Counted from the first letter of the stretch, positions 28,119 to 36,247 are shown. The stretch is 64,000 nt of DNA from Streptomyces roseifaciens (GCF_001445655.1 NZ_LNBE01000002.1:1-64000); one strand, 5' to 3'. Notes: generated from the sequence alone by a model not told the origin. A program made the numbers and translations.

Positions 28119-28196
28119 GCCGTGGCCGGGAGCCGCGGCCGGAAGCGGTGGCGGGGAGCCGTGGTCGGAAGCAGTGGTCGGAAGCCGTGATCGGAA
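28119..28196 (+). repeat. Six tandem copies of a 13-base repeat
   Basis: Six contiguous 13-base units with consensus GCCGTGGTCGGAA start two bases after the lysR stop: 28119-28131, 28132-28144, 28145-28157, 28158-28170, 28171-28183 and 28184-28196. Copies differ at one to four positions. They fill the space between two convergent genes. Confidence 0.9.
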
Positions 28197-28262
28197 AAGG
28201 CGCACTCCGTTGCGCAGGCGGGCCCGGCCGGGTCGGGTCAGGCCGGGCGCGGGGCGGGGGCG

Positions 28263-28733
28263 CTAGCCGCCCGGCAGTTTGCGGAAGTCCCAGGAGGCGA
28301 TCGCCTCCGGTGTCAGCCGGAGCCAGGCGTGGCGGCCGTCGTGCGGCATCGAGGGCAGGCCGCCGAAGTACTTGGTGGTGAACAGGGCCTCCGGCGCGGC
28401 GAGCTCCGGGCAGGGTTCGCCCGTGCGCGGGGCCTCGCCGACGAAGGCGGCCGTGCCCGACAGCTCCGCTCCGCGCAGCTCCCCGTACTCCCGCCCGTCG
28501 TCCACGAGCACCGCGATCCGGGCGTCGCGCCGCAGCTCCGCCCACCGGCGGCTGCGGACGATCGAGTACAGCCACACCGCGGATCCGTCCCAGACGAACC
28601 ACAGTGCGCTCAGGTGCGGACGCCCGTCCCGTCCCACCGTGGCCACCCGGCAGGTGCGCTGCCCGGCGAGGAACGCGTCCAGCTCCGGCCGCGTCATCAT
28701 GATCCGGCGGCCCCGCCGCTGGGTGGTGACCAT
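28263..28733 (-). CDS. Pyridoxamine 5'-phosphate oxidase family (split-barrel flavin-binding) protein
   Basis: A 156-residue protein close to F420/FMN-dependent split-barrel enzymes. It has TCRVATVGRDGRPHLSALWFVWDG at the start, WLYSIVRSRRWAELRRDARIAVLVDDG in the middle, and a C-terminal ITPEAI-like segment (LRLTPEAIASWDFRKL). GGAGGG eight bases upstream supports ATG 28733. In actinomycetes many of these reduce or oxidise small molecules with F420 or bind biliverdin or haem; the substrate here is unknown. Confidence 0.82.
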   Translation of the reverse strand: MVTTQRRGRRIMMTRPELDAFLAGQRTCRVATVGRDGRPHLSALWFVWDGSAVWLYSIVRSRRWAELRRDARIAVLVDDGREYGELRGAELSGTAAFVGEAPRTGEPCPELAAPEALFTTKYFGGLPSMPHDGRHAWLRLTPEAIASWDFRKLPGG

Positions 28734-28873
28734 GCCCGCGCCCTCCCCGCACCCCGCTGTCTGACTGAGTGTCAGGAAGTGTGGACCCCTTCCCCCGCCG
28801 GCGCAATGCCCGCTACCCTCACGCGGCCCGGTCCTCACCCGCCGGACACCGGCCCCAGGAGGGAGCGACCAGC

Positions 28874-29518
28874 ATGGCGCCGCCGGACCCGCCCGCCGAG
28901 CGCCTCGACCCCGCGACGACCGTGCTGCTCACCGTCGAGTGCCAGCGCGGCGTCGTAGGCCCCGACAGCGCCCTGCCCGAGCTCGCGGCCGCCGCCCGCG
29001 CCTCCGGCGCCCTCGTGAACATCGCCCGCCTGGTCGCGGGCGCGCACGACGCGGGCGTCCAGGTCGTGCACGCCGTCGCCGAGCGCCGCCCCGACGGCCG
29101 CGGCGCCAGCCGCAACGCCCGCCTCTTCCGCGCGGCCGAGCGGCTGCCCGTGCAGCAGCTGACCGGCACCCGCGCGGTCCGCGTCGCCGACCCGATCCCG
29201 GTCGGCGACGCGGACCTGGTCGTCCGGCGGCTGCACGGGCTCTCGCCCCTGGCGGGCACGGGCGTGGACGCCCTCCTGCGCAACCTCGGCTGCCGCACCC
29301 TCGTCGTCACCGGCGTCTCGGCCAACGTGGCCGTGCCCAACACCGTCTTCGACGCCGTCAACCTCGGCTACACGGCCGTCGTCCCCGCCGACGCCATCGC
29401 CGGCGTGCCCGCGGACTACACCGCGGCCATGGTCAGCCACACCCTGGCGCTCGTCGCCACCGTCACCACGACCGAGGCCGTCCTGCGCGGCTGGCGGAGC
29501 ACGCCCCGGAGCGGCTGA
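28874..29518 (+). CDS. Isochorismatase-fold protein lacking the catalytic triad
   Basis: A 214-residue cysteine-hydrolase fold protein. The family triad is Asp-Lys-Cys. Here the first-strand Asp is replaced by Glu22 (LTVECQRG), the Lys by Arg (Arg118/Arg119), and the nucleophile Cys by Ala153 (GVSANVAVPN). The scaffold, including the cis-peptide region and FDAVNLGY, is well kept. It is thus either a non-catalytic binding protein or one with a different chemistry. AGGAGGGAG at 28857-28865 sets ATG 28874. It is divergent from the flavin-binding gene and convergent with the Rieske gene. Confidence 0.85.
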   Translation: MAPPDPPAERLDPATTVLLTVECQRGVVGPDSALPELAAAARASGALVNIARLVAGAHDAGVQVVHAVAERRPDGRGASRNARLFRAAERLPVQQLTGTRAVRVADPIPVGDADLVVRRLHGLSPLAGTGVDALLRNLGCRTLVVTGVSANVAVPNTVFDAVNLGYTAVVPADAIAGVPADYTAAMVSHTLALVATVTTTEAVLRGWRSTPRSG

Positions 29519-29540
29519 CGCCGGGCTGCGGCGCCCGGGC

Positions 29541-30050
29541 TCACCCCAGGTGCAGCGAGCCGCCGCGGACCGAGACCTGCTCCTCGGGGAGCGGCCCCTG
29601 CGCCGGACCGCCCTGCACGCTCCCGTCCACGATCCGGAACCTGCTGCCGTGGCACGGGCAGTTGATGGTGCCCCCGGAGACGTCCTTGACCACGCACCCC
29701 TGGTGGGTGCAGACCGCCGAGAAGGCCTTGAACTCGCCCTTCACCGGCTGGGTCACCACGACCTTCCGGTCCGGGAAGACCTTGCCGCCGCCCTCGGGGA
29801 TGTCCGCGGCCTTCGCGAGCTCCCCGTCACCCTTTCCGTCCCCCTTCCCGTCCCCGCCCTCGTCCTTGCCGCCGTCGCCCCCTCCGCCGCACGCGGCGAG
29901 CACGGTGACGAGACCGGCGGCCCCCGCCGCCGCGACGACGCTGCGGCGGGTCGAGCCGCGCGGGGCCGGGGAGACGGAGGGCTCACCGGAACCCGGGGAT
30001 CCGGCGGAGTCTGCCGAGTCGGTGGAAGCGGTCCGTGACGTGTGGTTCAT
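29541..30050 (-). CDS. Rieske [2Fe-2S] lipoprotein exported by Tat
   Basis: A 169-residue protein. The N terminus has a twin-arginine signal (STRRSVVAAAGAAGLV) that runs into a lipobox LAAC, so it should be exported folded and lipid-anchored. A Gly/Asp/Lys-rich linker precedes the Rieske domain with CTHQGC and CPCHGS, which give the Cys2His2 cluster ligands. It resembles the small stand-alone Rieske proteins common in Streptomyces; the electron partner is unknown. Confidence 0.93.
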   Translation of the reverse strand: MNHTSRTASTDSADSAGSPGSGEPSVSPAPRGSTRRSVVAAAGAAGLVTVLAACGGGGDGGKDEGGDGKGDGKGDGELAKAADIPEGGGKVFPDRKVVVTQPVKGEFKAFSAVCTHQGCVVKDVSGGTINCPCHGSRFRIVDGSVQGGPAQGPLPEEQVSVRGGSLHLG

Positions 30051-30133
30051 GTTCGCTCCTCTGAACGTGCAGGTTCAGGGAGACGTACGGAGCCGGCGGC
30101 CCCCGCGTTCAAAGGGCGGCAGAAGTCCCGCAG

Positions 30134-30139
30134 TAGCCT
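30134..30139 (+). promoter_or_regulatory. -10 box of the HipA-like operon
   Basis: TAGCCT ends six bases before ATG 30146, which implies a leaderless transcript. I see no strong -35. Confidence 0.5.
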
Positions 30140-30145
30140 GGGGCA

Positions 30146-30970
30146 ATGCTCCCCGAAGTCACAGCCACCCGATACGTCACGCCCTTGCGTGAGGGCGGCT
30201 CGCTCCCCGGCATCGTCGAGGCCGACGATCTGGGTACGTACGTCATGAAATTCACCGGTGCGGGTCAGGGCCGCAAGACGCTGGTCGCCGAGGTCGTCTG
30301 CGGACAGCTCGGCCGCGCCCTCGGCCTGCGCGTCCCGGACCTGGCAGCCATCCAGCTCGACCCGGTCATCGGCCGGGGCGAGCCGGACCAGGAGGTGCAA
30401 GGGCTGCTCAAGGCCAGCGGCGGGCTCAACCTCGCCATGGACTTCCTGCCCGGCGCGCTCGGCTTCGACCCGCTCGCCTTCGAGGTCGGGGCGGCCGAGG
30501 CCGGCCGCGTGATCTGGTTCGACGCGCTCATCAACAACGTCGACCGCTCCTGGCGCAACCCCAACCTGCTCGTGTGGCACGGCGAGCTGTGGCTCATCGA
30601 CCACGGCGCCACCATGATCTGGCACCACAACTGGCCGGGGGCCGCCGCGGCCGCGGGCAAGGCCTACGACGCCTCCGACCACGTCCTCGCCACCTTCGGC
30701 CCGGACCTCGCAGCGGCCGCGGCCGAGCTCGCTCCGCGCGTCACCGAGGAGCTGCTGACCGAGGTCGCCGCCGACGTGCCCGACGAGTGGCTCGCGGACG
30801 AGCCGGGCTTCGACGGCCCCGACGCGGTGCGCCGGGCCTACGTCGAGGTGCTGCTGGAGCGGGCACGGAGCATCGGCGACCGGATCGCGGTCGGCGAACG
30901 CAGCAAGGACAAGCCCTCGCAGGCGCCGGAGTGGGTGCGTGTCAGGCTCGACGGAAGGGCCGGGAAGTGA
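30146..30970 (+). CDS. HipA-like Ser/Thr kinase-fold protein
   Basis: A 274-residue protein with the HipA-type small-molecule/protein kinase fold, reduced to a single core. YVMKFTGAGQGRKTLVAEVV provides the ATP-binding Lys and the GQGRK loop; FDALINNVDRSWRNPNLL is the catalytic loop (Asp and Asn); LWLIDHGATMIW is the metal-binding Asp-His-Gly. There is no HipB antitoxin next door; instead the DUF3037 gene overlaps its stop (GTGA). This HipA-like/DUF3037 pair recurs in bacteria and its role is not established. Confidence 0.8.
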   Translation: MLPEVTATRYVTPLREGGSLPGIVEADDLGTYVMKFTGAGQGRKTLVAEVVCGQLGRALGLRVPDLAAIQLDPVIGRGEPDQEVQGLLKASGGLNLAMDFLPGALGFDPLAFEVGAAEAGRVIWFDALINNVDRSWRNPNLLVWHGELWLIDHGATMIWHHNWPGAAAAAGKAYDASDHVLATFGPDLAAAAAELAPRVTEELLTEVAADVPDEWLADEPGFDGPDAVRRAYVEVLLERARSIGDRIAVGERSKDKPSQAPEWVRVRLDGRAGK

Positions 30971-31362
30971 CCGGGCGCCACAACGGACGCGAAGTTTTCG
31001 AGTACGCACTGCTGCGGGTCGTCCCCCGCGTCGAGCGCGGTGAGCAGATCAACGCCGGGGTCGTCGTCTACTGCCAGGCCAAGGGCTACGTCGCCGCCCG
31101 CGTCCACCTGGACGAGGCGCGGCTGCTGGCCCTCGACCCGACGGCGGACGTGGCGGGCGTGCGCGCCGCGCTCTGTGCCGTCGAGGGCGTCTGCCTCGGC
31201 GGGGAGCGTGCCGGACAGGCCGCCGGGGACGACCCGGGGCGCCGCTTCCGCTGGCTGATCGCTCCCCGCAGTACGGTCGTGCAGCCGGGCCCCGTGCACG
31301 CCGGCCTGACGGCGGATCCGGAGAGCGAGCCGGAGCGGCTGCTGGACCTGCTGGTGAGGTGA
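30967..31362 (+). CDS. DUF3037 family protein
   Basis: A 131-residue protein that begins EYALLRVVPRVERGEQINAGVVVYC, the DUF3037 signature, and has a C-terminal RFRWLIAPRSTVVQ segment. GTG 30967 overlaps the kinase stop codon, so the two products are made in step and probably act together. DUF3037 has no known activity. Confidence 0.85.
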   Translation: MTGRHNGREVFEYALLRVVPRVERGEQINAGVVVYCQAKGYVAARVHLDEARLLALDPTADVAGVRAALCAVEGVCLGGERAGQAAGDDPGRRFRWLIAPRSTVVQPGPVHAGLTADPESEPERLLDLLVR

Positions 31363-31386
31363 GGTGCAGGGCGGCGCGGGAAGGCG

Positions 31387-31447
31387 TTGACAGCGGGTGG
31401 CGGGGCTTCTAGCGTCTGACCCGCCGAAGCTACTAAGCGGTTGCTCA
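31387..31447 (+). promoter_or_regulatory. Strong promoter and possible operator ahead of fabG/SDR operon
   Basis: TTGACA at 31387-31392, a 17-base spacer and TAGCGT at 31410-31415 make a near-consensus promoter. An imperfect dyad CTACTAAGCGGTTGCTCA at 31430-31447 lies just after the expected start site; such motifs are often TetR-family operators near fatty-acid genes. Confidence 0.6.
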
Positions 31448-31503
31448 CCTGCCCGGCCGGGTGCCGGGCGGGCGGGCCGCCTTCGAGGTGAGGAGATCCC
31501 CGT

Positions 31504-32265
31504 ATGCCCAAGCCCGAGCAGCGCGTGGCCGTCGTCACGGGCGCGGCCCGCGGCATCGGTGCCGTGACCGCCGTCCGCCTGGCCCGGGAGGGCCGCGCGG
31601 TCGCCGTCCTGGACCTCGACGAGGAGGCCTGCGCGGGCACCGTCGAGCAGATCACCGCGGCCGGCGGCCGGGCCCTCGCCGTCGGCTGCGACGTCTCCGA
31701 CGCCGACCGGGTGGACGCCGCCGTCACCCGGATCGCCGCCGAGCTGGGCGCGCCGCTCATCCTCGTCAACAACGCGGGCGTGACCCGTGACAATCTGCTG
31801 TTCAAGATGAGCGAGAGCGACTGGGACACCGTCATGAGCGTGCACCTGCGGGGCGCGTTCCTGATGTCGCGCGCCTGCCAGAAGCACATGGTCGACGCGC
31901 GCTTCGGCCGCATAGTCAACCTCTCCAGCAGCTCCGCCCTCGGCAATCGCGGCCAGGCCAACTACGCCGCCGCCAAGGCCGGCGTGCAGGGCCTGACCAA
32001 GTCGCTCGCCAAGGAGCTCGGCAAGTTCGGCATCACCGCCAACTCCGTCGCCCCCGGCTTCATCGCCACCGAGATGACGGCCGCCACCGCGGCCCGCCTC
32101 GGCATGACCTTCGAGGACTTCAAGGCCGCCGCGGCGACCCAGATCCCGGTGGAGCGCGTGGGCGAGCCCGAGGACATCGCCAACGCGGTCGCCTTCTTCA
32201 CCGGCGAGGAGGCGGGCTTCGTCTCGGGACAGGTCCTGTACGTGGCCGGCGGACCGCTCAACTGA
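31504..32265 (+). CDS. fabG: 3-oxoacyl-ACP reductase (SDR family)
   Basis: A 253-residue classical SDR: TGAARGIG for NADP binding, NNAG, the catalytic Ser in SSSSALGN and YAAAK. DVSDADRV and the C terminus (VSGQVLYVAGG) fit FabG. GGTGAGGAG upstream supports ATG 31504. It is followed after 14 bases by a second SDR, so the two are co-transcribed from a strong promoter. It could be an acyl-thioester reductase outside the main fatty-acid system, since the primary fabG cluster is usually elsewhere. Confidence 0.87.
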   Translation: MPKPEQRVAVVTGAARGIGAVTAVRLAREGRAVAVLDLDEEACAGTVEQITAAGGRALAVGCDVSDADRVDAAVTRIAAELGAPLILVNNAGVTRDNLLFKMSESDWDTVMSVHLRGAFLMSRACQKHMVDARFGRIVNLSSSSALGNRGQANYAAAKAGVQGLTKSLAKELGKFGITANSVAPGFIATEMTAATAARLGMTFEDFKAAAATQIPVERVGEPEDIANAVAFFTGEEAGFVSGQVLYVAGGPLN

Positions 32266-32279
32266 CAGGAAGCACGGAG

Positions 32280-33074
32280 ATGACTGCACAGCAGCAGGAG
32301 CAGCAGGAGCAGCAGGAGCAGGCCGGCCGCCGGGACACCGGCAAGGTCGCCCTCGTCACCGGAGCGAGCCGCGGCATCGGTTACGGCATCGCGCAGGCGC
32401 TCGTCGCCCGCGGCGACCGCGTCGTGATCACCGGCCGCAACGAGGACGCCCTCAAGCAGGCCGTCGAGTCGCTCGGCGCGGGCCGGGCGATCGGCATCGC
32501 GGGCAAGGCCCACGACGAGGCCCACCAGGTCTCCGCCGTGCAGCACGCCATGGAGGAGTTCGGCCGCATCGACTACCTGGTCAACAACGCCGGGACGAAC
32601 CCCGTGTTCGGCCCCATGGCCGAGCTCGACCTCGGCGTCGCCCGCAAGGTCTTCGAGACCAACGTGATCTCCGCCCTCGGCTTCGCGCAGCAGACGTGGC
32701 GGGCGTGGCAGAAGGACAACGGCGGCGCGATCGTCAACATCGCGTCGGTCGCCGGCATCTCCGCCTCCCCCTTCGTCGGGGCCTACGGCATGAGCAAGGC
32801 CGCGATGGTCAACCTCACGCTGCAGCTCGCGCACGAGTTCGCCCCGGCGGTGCGGGTCAACTCCATCGCACCGGCCGTCGTCAAGACGAAGTTCGCCGCC
32901 GCCCTCTACGAGGGGCGCGAGGAGGAGGTCGTGGCCTCGTACCCGCTCGGCCGCCTCGGCGTGCCCGAGGACATCGGGGGAGCGGCCGCGTTCCTGCTCT
33001 CGGACGCGGCCGGGTGGATCACCGGGCAGACCCTCGTCGTGGACGGCGGGATCTTCCTGAACGCGGGGTTCTGA
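32280..33074 (+). CDS. SDR family oxidoreductase
   Basis: A 264-residue SDR with TGASRGIG, NNAG, ASVAG and catalytic YGMSK, and a C-terminal ITGQTLVVDGG. It starts with a Gln/Glu run (QQQEQQEQQEQ) encoded by repeated CAGCAGGAG units at 32289-32322, which is not part of the fold. It is the second gene of an operon with fabG. The two may reduce related substrates; the specificity is unknown. Confidence 0.88.
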   Translation: MTAQQQEQQEQQEQAGRRDTGKVALVTGASRGIGYGIAQALVARGDRVVITGRNEDALKQAVESLGAGRAIGIAGKAHDEAHQVSAVQHAMEEFGRIDYLVNNAGTNPVFGPMAELDLGVARKVFETNVISALGFAQQTWRAWQKDNGGAIVNIASVAGISASPFVGAYGMSKAAMVNLTLQLAHEFAPAVRVNSIAPAVVKTKFAAALYEGREEEVVASYPLGRLGVPEDIGGAAAFLLSDAAGWITGQTLVVDGGIFLNAGF

Positions 33075-33113
33075 GGGCGGGCGGCACCGGGCGCCGGGGG
33101 CGGGCGTCGGCCG

Positions 33114-33136
33114 TTGTCAGTGGTCGCCGGTAAGTT
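33114..33136 (+). promoter_or_regulatory. DNA-damage (RecA-independent, PafBC-type) promoter of ung
   Basis: TTGTCAGTG at 33114-33122, eight bases, then TAAGTT at 33131-33136. This matches the mycobacterial consensus tTGTCRgtg-N8-TAnnnT at every defined position. The ung start codon is 38 bases downstream. Confidence 0.75.
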
Positions 33137-33174
33137 CTCACCCGAGAACGGAACGAACCCCGGAGGTTGTTGAC

Positions 33175-33873
33175 GTGACCGTCACCGACGTGCTGCCCCA
33201 GTCCTGGCACGGTGTCCTCGCCGAGGAGCTGGACAAGCCCTACTTCAAGGAGCTCACCGACTTCGTGGAGGAGGAGCGCACGAAGGCACCGGTGTACCCG
33301 CCGCGCGGGGAGGTCTTCGCAGCCCTGGACGCGACCCCGTACGACCAGGTCAAGGTCCTCATCCTCGGCCAGGACCCCTACCACGGCGCGGGCCAGGGCC
33401 ACGGCCTGTGCTTCTCGGTCCGCCCCGGGGTGAAGACCCCGCCCTCCCTGCGCAACATCTACAAGGAGATGCGCGAGGAGCTCGGCTACGACGTCCCGGA
33501 CAACGGCTACCTCCAGCCGTGGGCCGAGCAGGGCGTCCTGCTGCTCAACGCCGTGCTGACGGTCCGCGGCGGTGAGCCCAATTCCCACAAGGGCAAGGGC
33601 TGGGAGAAGTTCACCGACGCGGTCATCCGCGCCGTGGCGTCCCGGCCCGACCCGGCCGTCTTCGTCCTCTGGGGCAACTACGCCCAGAAGAAGCTGCCCC
33701 TGATCGACGAGAGTCGGCACGTCGTGGTCAAGGGCGCCCACCCCTCGCCGCTGTCGGCGAAGAAGTTCTTCGGCAGCCGCCCCTTCAGCCAGATCAACGA
33801 GGCGGTCGCGGCCCAGGGCCACGAGCCGATCGACTGGCGCATCCCGGACCTGGCGGCCGTGCCGGCCCTCTGA
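33175..33873 (+). CDS. ung: Uracil-DNA glycosylase (family 1)
   Basis: A 232-residue enzyme that removes uracil from DNA for base-excision repair. The water-activating loop GQDPYH (Asp67) and the minor-groove loop HPSPLS are intact, as is LLLNAVLTV. Upstream GGAGG supports GTG 33175. The promoter has a perfect match to the damage-inducible PafBC-type motif, so it should respond to DNA damage independently of LexA. Confidence 0.97.
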   Translation: MTVTDVLPQSWHGVLAEELDKPYFKELTDFVEEERTKAPVYPPRGEVFAALDATPYDQVKVLILGQDPYHGAGQGHGLCFSVRPGVKTPPSLRNIYKEMREELGYDVPDNGYLQPWAEQGVLLLNAVLTVRGGEPNSHKGKGWEKFTDAVIRAVASRPDPAVFVLWGNYAQKKLPLIDESRHVVVKGAHPSPLSAKKFFGSRPFSQINEAVAAQGHEPIDWRIPDLAAVPAL

Positions 33874-33881
33874 TCCGGTCC

Positions 33882-33926
33882 CGGCCGGGGCCCGCGGGCG
33901 GGCATCGTGCCCGCCGGCCCCGGCCG
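33882..33926. terminator. Bidirectional terminator between ung and the lipoprotein gene
   Basis: An 11-base outer stem (33882-33892 with 33916-33926) and a 7-base inner stem (33897-33903 with 33909-33915, loop ATCGT) lie between convergent genes. Confidence 0.7.
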
Positions 33927-33941
33927 CACTGCGGCGGTGCG

Positions 33942-34646
33942 TCAGTGCCCGTAGACCGAGTCGCAGATCCGTGAGGCGTCGCCGCCCTGCTGCCAGCGCC
34001 CGTGCTGCCGGCCCATCGCGCAGACGTTGTTGTTACGGGCCCGGGGCGCGGGCGCCGGCGGTGGTGCCTGCGGGGGCGGCGCCGCGGACGACGCTTCCCG
34101 GTGGGAGGCCGATGCGGGCGGGGAGTCCGCGGTGCGCTGCTCCGGCTGCGGGGCGGGCGCCTCGCTCCGCGGGTAGGACGGGCCGAGGTCCGGGGATGCG
34201 GGCCGGTCCGGCGAGGCCCAGGTGCGGCCCGCCCTGCGGGGCGGGTGCGAGAGCCGCGGGGAGCCGGAGGAGCGTGACGGCTCCGCTCCGTCGTCGGAGG
34301 CGTCCGGGGGATCGCCGAAGTCGTAAGGATCCGCAGGATCCGCCCCGTCCCGGTGGCCGTGGGCGCCGGAGCGGCCGGAAGGGGTGATCGCGCCCTCGGG
34401 TCCCGAGGCGCCCCCGGCCGTGGCGGCTCTCGGGTCCTGCCCGGGAGCCGTGGGGGAGCGCGCTCCGTCGGGCCCCGTGGTGATCAGATCCTCACGGGCG
34501 GGGCCGGGCAGCAGATCGCCCGCCCGGGAGTGGCCCGGCGGGCGGGGCGGGGAGTGGGAGGCGGGCGGCTGGGAGACGGACACACACCCGGCGGCCGCCA
34601 GCGCCACCGCCGCCGCCATGACCGTCACTGCAGGCAGTCGATGCAC
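33942..34646 (-). CDS. Putative lipoprotein with Pro/Ser-rich linker and short C-terminal cysteine module
   Basis: A 234-residue protein. It begins with a lipoprotein signal, VALAAAGC. Most of the body (about residues 30-195) is Pro/Ser/Gly/Asp-rich and likely disordered. The last 30 residues (VCAMGRQHGRWQQGGDASRIC and ending VYGH) form a small module with two cysteines, of a type I have seen at the ends of other streptomycete surface proteins. The function is unknown. Confidence 0.65.
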   Translation of the reverse strand: MHRLPAVTVMAAAVALAAAGCVSVSQPPASHSPPRPPGHSRAGDLLPGPAREDLITTGPDGARSPTAPGQDPRAATAGGASGPEGAITPSGRSGAHGHRDGADPADPYDFGDPPDASDDGAEPSRSSGSPRLSHPPRRAGRTWASPDRPASPDLGPSYPRSEAPAPQPEQRTADSPPASASHREASSAAPPPQAPPPAPAPRARNNNVCAMGRQHGRWQQGGDASRICDSVYGH

Positions 34647-34724
34647 TCGCTCAACTCTGCTGTGCGGCCGTCGGCCTTGGGAATTACCCGCACGGGTGAT
34701 GTGCGATCATGCGTCCGGGAGCGC

Positions 34725-35243
34725 TCAGGCCCCGGTCGCCCCGTCGATCCGCTCGCGGATGAGGTCGGCGTGGCCGTTGTGGCGCGCATACTCCTCGATC
34801 ATGTGGACGTAGATCCACCGCAGGTCGAACTCCTTGTTGCGGTGCGGGGCGAAGCCGCGGTCGTCCAGCGAGCGCCCGCGCGCCACCTCCCGGGCCGCGG
34901 CGATCTCCGCCTGCCAGGTGGCGTAGGCCTCCTCCCAGCTGTCCGTCTCCGTGACCTCCATGTCCCGGTCCGGCTCCTCGTCGGTGTAGAAGATCGGCCC
35001 GGCGTCCTCGCGGGCCAGGCACCGGCGGAACCAGCTGCGCTCGACGTCGGCCATGTGCCGGACGAGACCCATGAGGCTCATCGGGGACGGCGGCGCCGAG
35101 GCCTCGCGCAGCTGTGCTTCGTCCAGGCCCGCACACTTCAGGGCCAGCGTGGCACGGTGGAAGTCGAGCCAGCTCTCCAGACTGGTGCGCTCGTCGGAGA
35201 TCGTGGGGGGCGTGGGACGCTCAGGAATGATCATGGCGGTCAT
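34725..35243 (-). CDS. DinB/DUF664 superfamily protein
   Basis: A 172-residue four-helix-bundle protein (not DNA polymerase). It has MSLMGLVRHMADVERSWF and HMIEEYARHNGHADLIRE, which carry three histidines that can bind a metal. Relatives include mycothiol- or bacillithiol-dependent transferases such as MshD-like or mycothiol-dependent maleylpyruvate isomerase families. ATG 35243 starts MTAMIIPE; upstream codons in the open frame look like noncoding sequence. The substrate is unknown. Confidence 0.85.
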   Translation of the reverse strand: MTAMIIPERPTPPTISDERTSLESWLDFHRATLALKCAGLDEAQLREASAPPSPMSLMGLVRHMADVERSWFRRCLAREDAGPIFYTDEEPDRDMEVTETDSWEEAYATWQAEIAAAREVARGRSLDDRGFAPHRNKEFDLRWIYVHMIEEYARHNGHADLIRERIDGATGA

Positions 35244-35341
35244 CCTCGCGCCCCCGTGCCGCCCGCGCCAGAGGTTTTCGCCGGTGCCCTTCCGTACAGC
35301 CGTATGCTTCCCAAACGAAGGCACGTATCCAGGGAGGCGCT

Positions 35342-36247
35342 GTGAAGGTCGGCTGCATCGGACTCGGAGACATCGCACAGAAGGCGTACCTTCCGGTACT
35401 TGCCACCCGGCCGGGTCTCGAACTCCACCTCCACACCCGCACCCCCGCCACGCTCGCGCGCGTCGCCGAGGCACACCGCATCCCGGACGCCCAGTGCCAC
35501 ACCGGCCTCGACGCGCTGCTCGCCGCGGACCTCGACGCGGCCTTCGTCCACGCGGCGACCGCGGCCCACCCCGAGCTCGTCACCCGCCTCCTCGAAGCGG
35601 GCGTGCCGGTCTACGTCGACAAGCCCCTCGCCTACGACCTCGCCACCAGCGAGCGGCTCGTCCGCCTCGCCCGGGAGCGGGGCGTGAGCCTGATGGTCGG
35701 CTTCAACCGCCGCTACGCGCCGTCCTACACCCAGTGCCTGGACCACCCGCGCGACCTCATCCTGATGCAGAAGAACCGCGTCGGGCTGGCCGAGGACCCG
35801 CGCACCCTCGTGCTCGACGACTTCATCCACGTCGTCGACACCCTGCGCTTCCTCGCCCCGGGGCCCGTCGAGCACGTGGACGTGCGCGCCCGGGTCCGCG
35901 AGGGCCTCATGCACCACGTCGTACTCCAGCTCTCCGGCGCCGGCTTCACGGCCATCGGCACCATGAACCGGATGAGCGGCTCCACCGAGGAGATCCTCGA
36001 GGTCTCCGGACAGGACACCAAGCGGCAGGTCCTCAACCTCTCCGAGGTGATCGACCACAAGGGGCAGCCCAGCGTCCGCAGGCGCGGCGACTGGGTGTCC
36101 GTCTCCCGTCAGCGCGGCATCGAGCAGACCGTCCTCGCCTTCCTCGACGCGGTCCGGGCGGGCAAGCTGCTCGACGCCGAGGACGCGCTGGCCACCCACG
36201 AACTGTGCGAGCGCATCGTCAAGGCCGCTTCGGAGCAGGCTTCCTGA
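35342..36247 (+). CDS. Gfo/Idh/MocA family oxidoreductase
   Basis: A 301-residue NAD(P)-dependent oxidoreductase. A Rossmann start (VGCIGLGDIAQ), the DKPLAYDL motif with the conserved lysine, and FNRRYAPSY are visible. The C-terminal half has DDFIHVVDTLRF. The substrate is probably a sugar or cyclitol. GGGAGG upstream of GTG 35342. The 3' end overlaps lnt on the other strand by 29 bases. Confidence 0.87.
   Translation: MKVGCIGLGDIAQKAYLPVLATRPGLELHLHTRTPATLARVAEAHRIPDAQCHTGLDALLAADLDAAFVHAATAAHPELVTRLLEAGVPVYVDKPLAYDLATSERLVRLARERGVSLMVGFNRRYAPSYTQCLDHPRDLILMQKNRVGLAEDPRTLVLDDFIHVVDTLRFLAPGPVEHVDVRARVREGLMHHVVLQLSGAGFTAIGTMNRMSGSTEEILEVSGQDTKRQVLNLSEVIDHKGQPSVRRRGDWVSVSRQRGIEQTVLAFLDAVRAGKLLDAEDALATHELCERIVKAASEQAS

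Noticed and set aside
28119..28196. CRISPR-like array
   Set aside because: The repeats are contiguous 13-base units with no spacers and no cas genes nearby.
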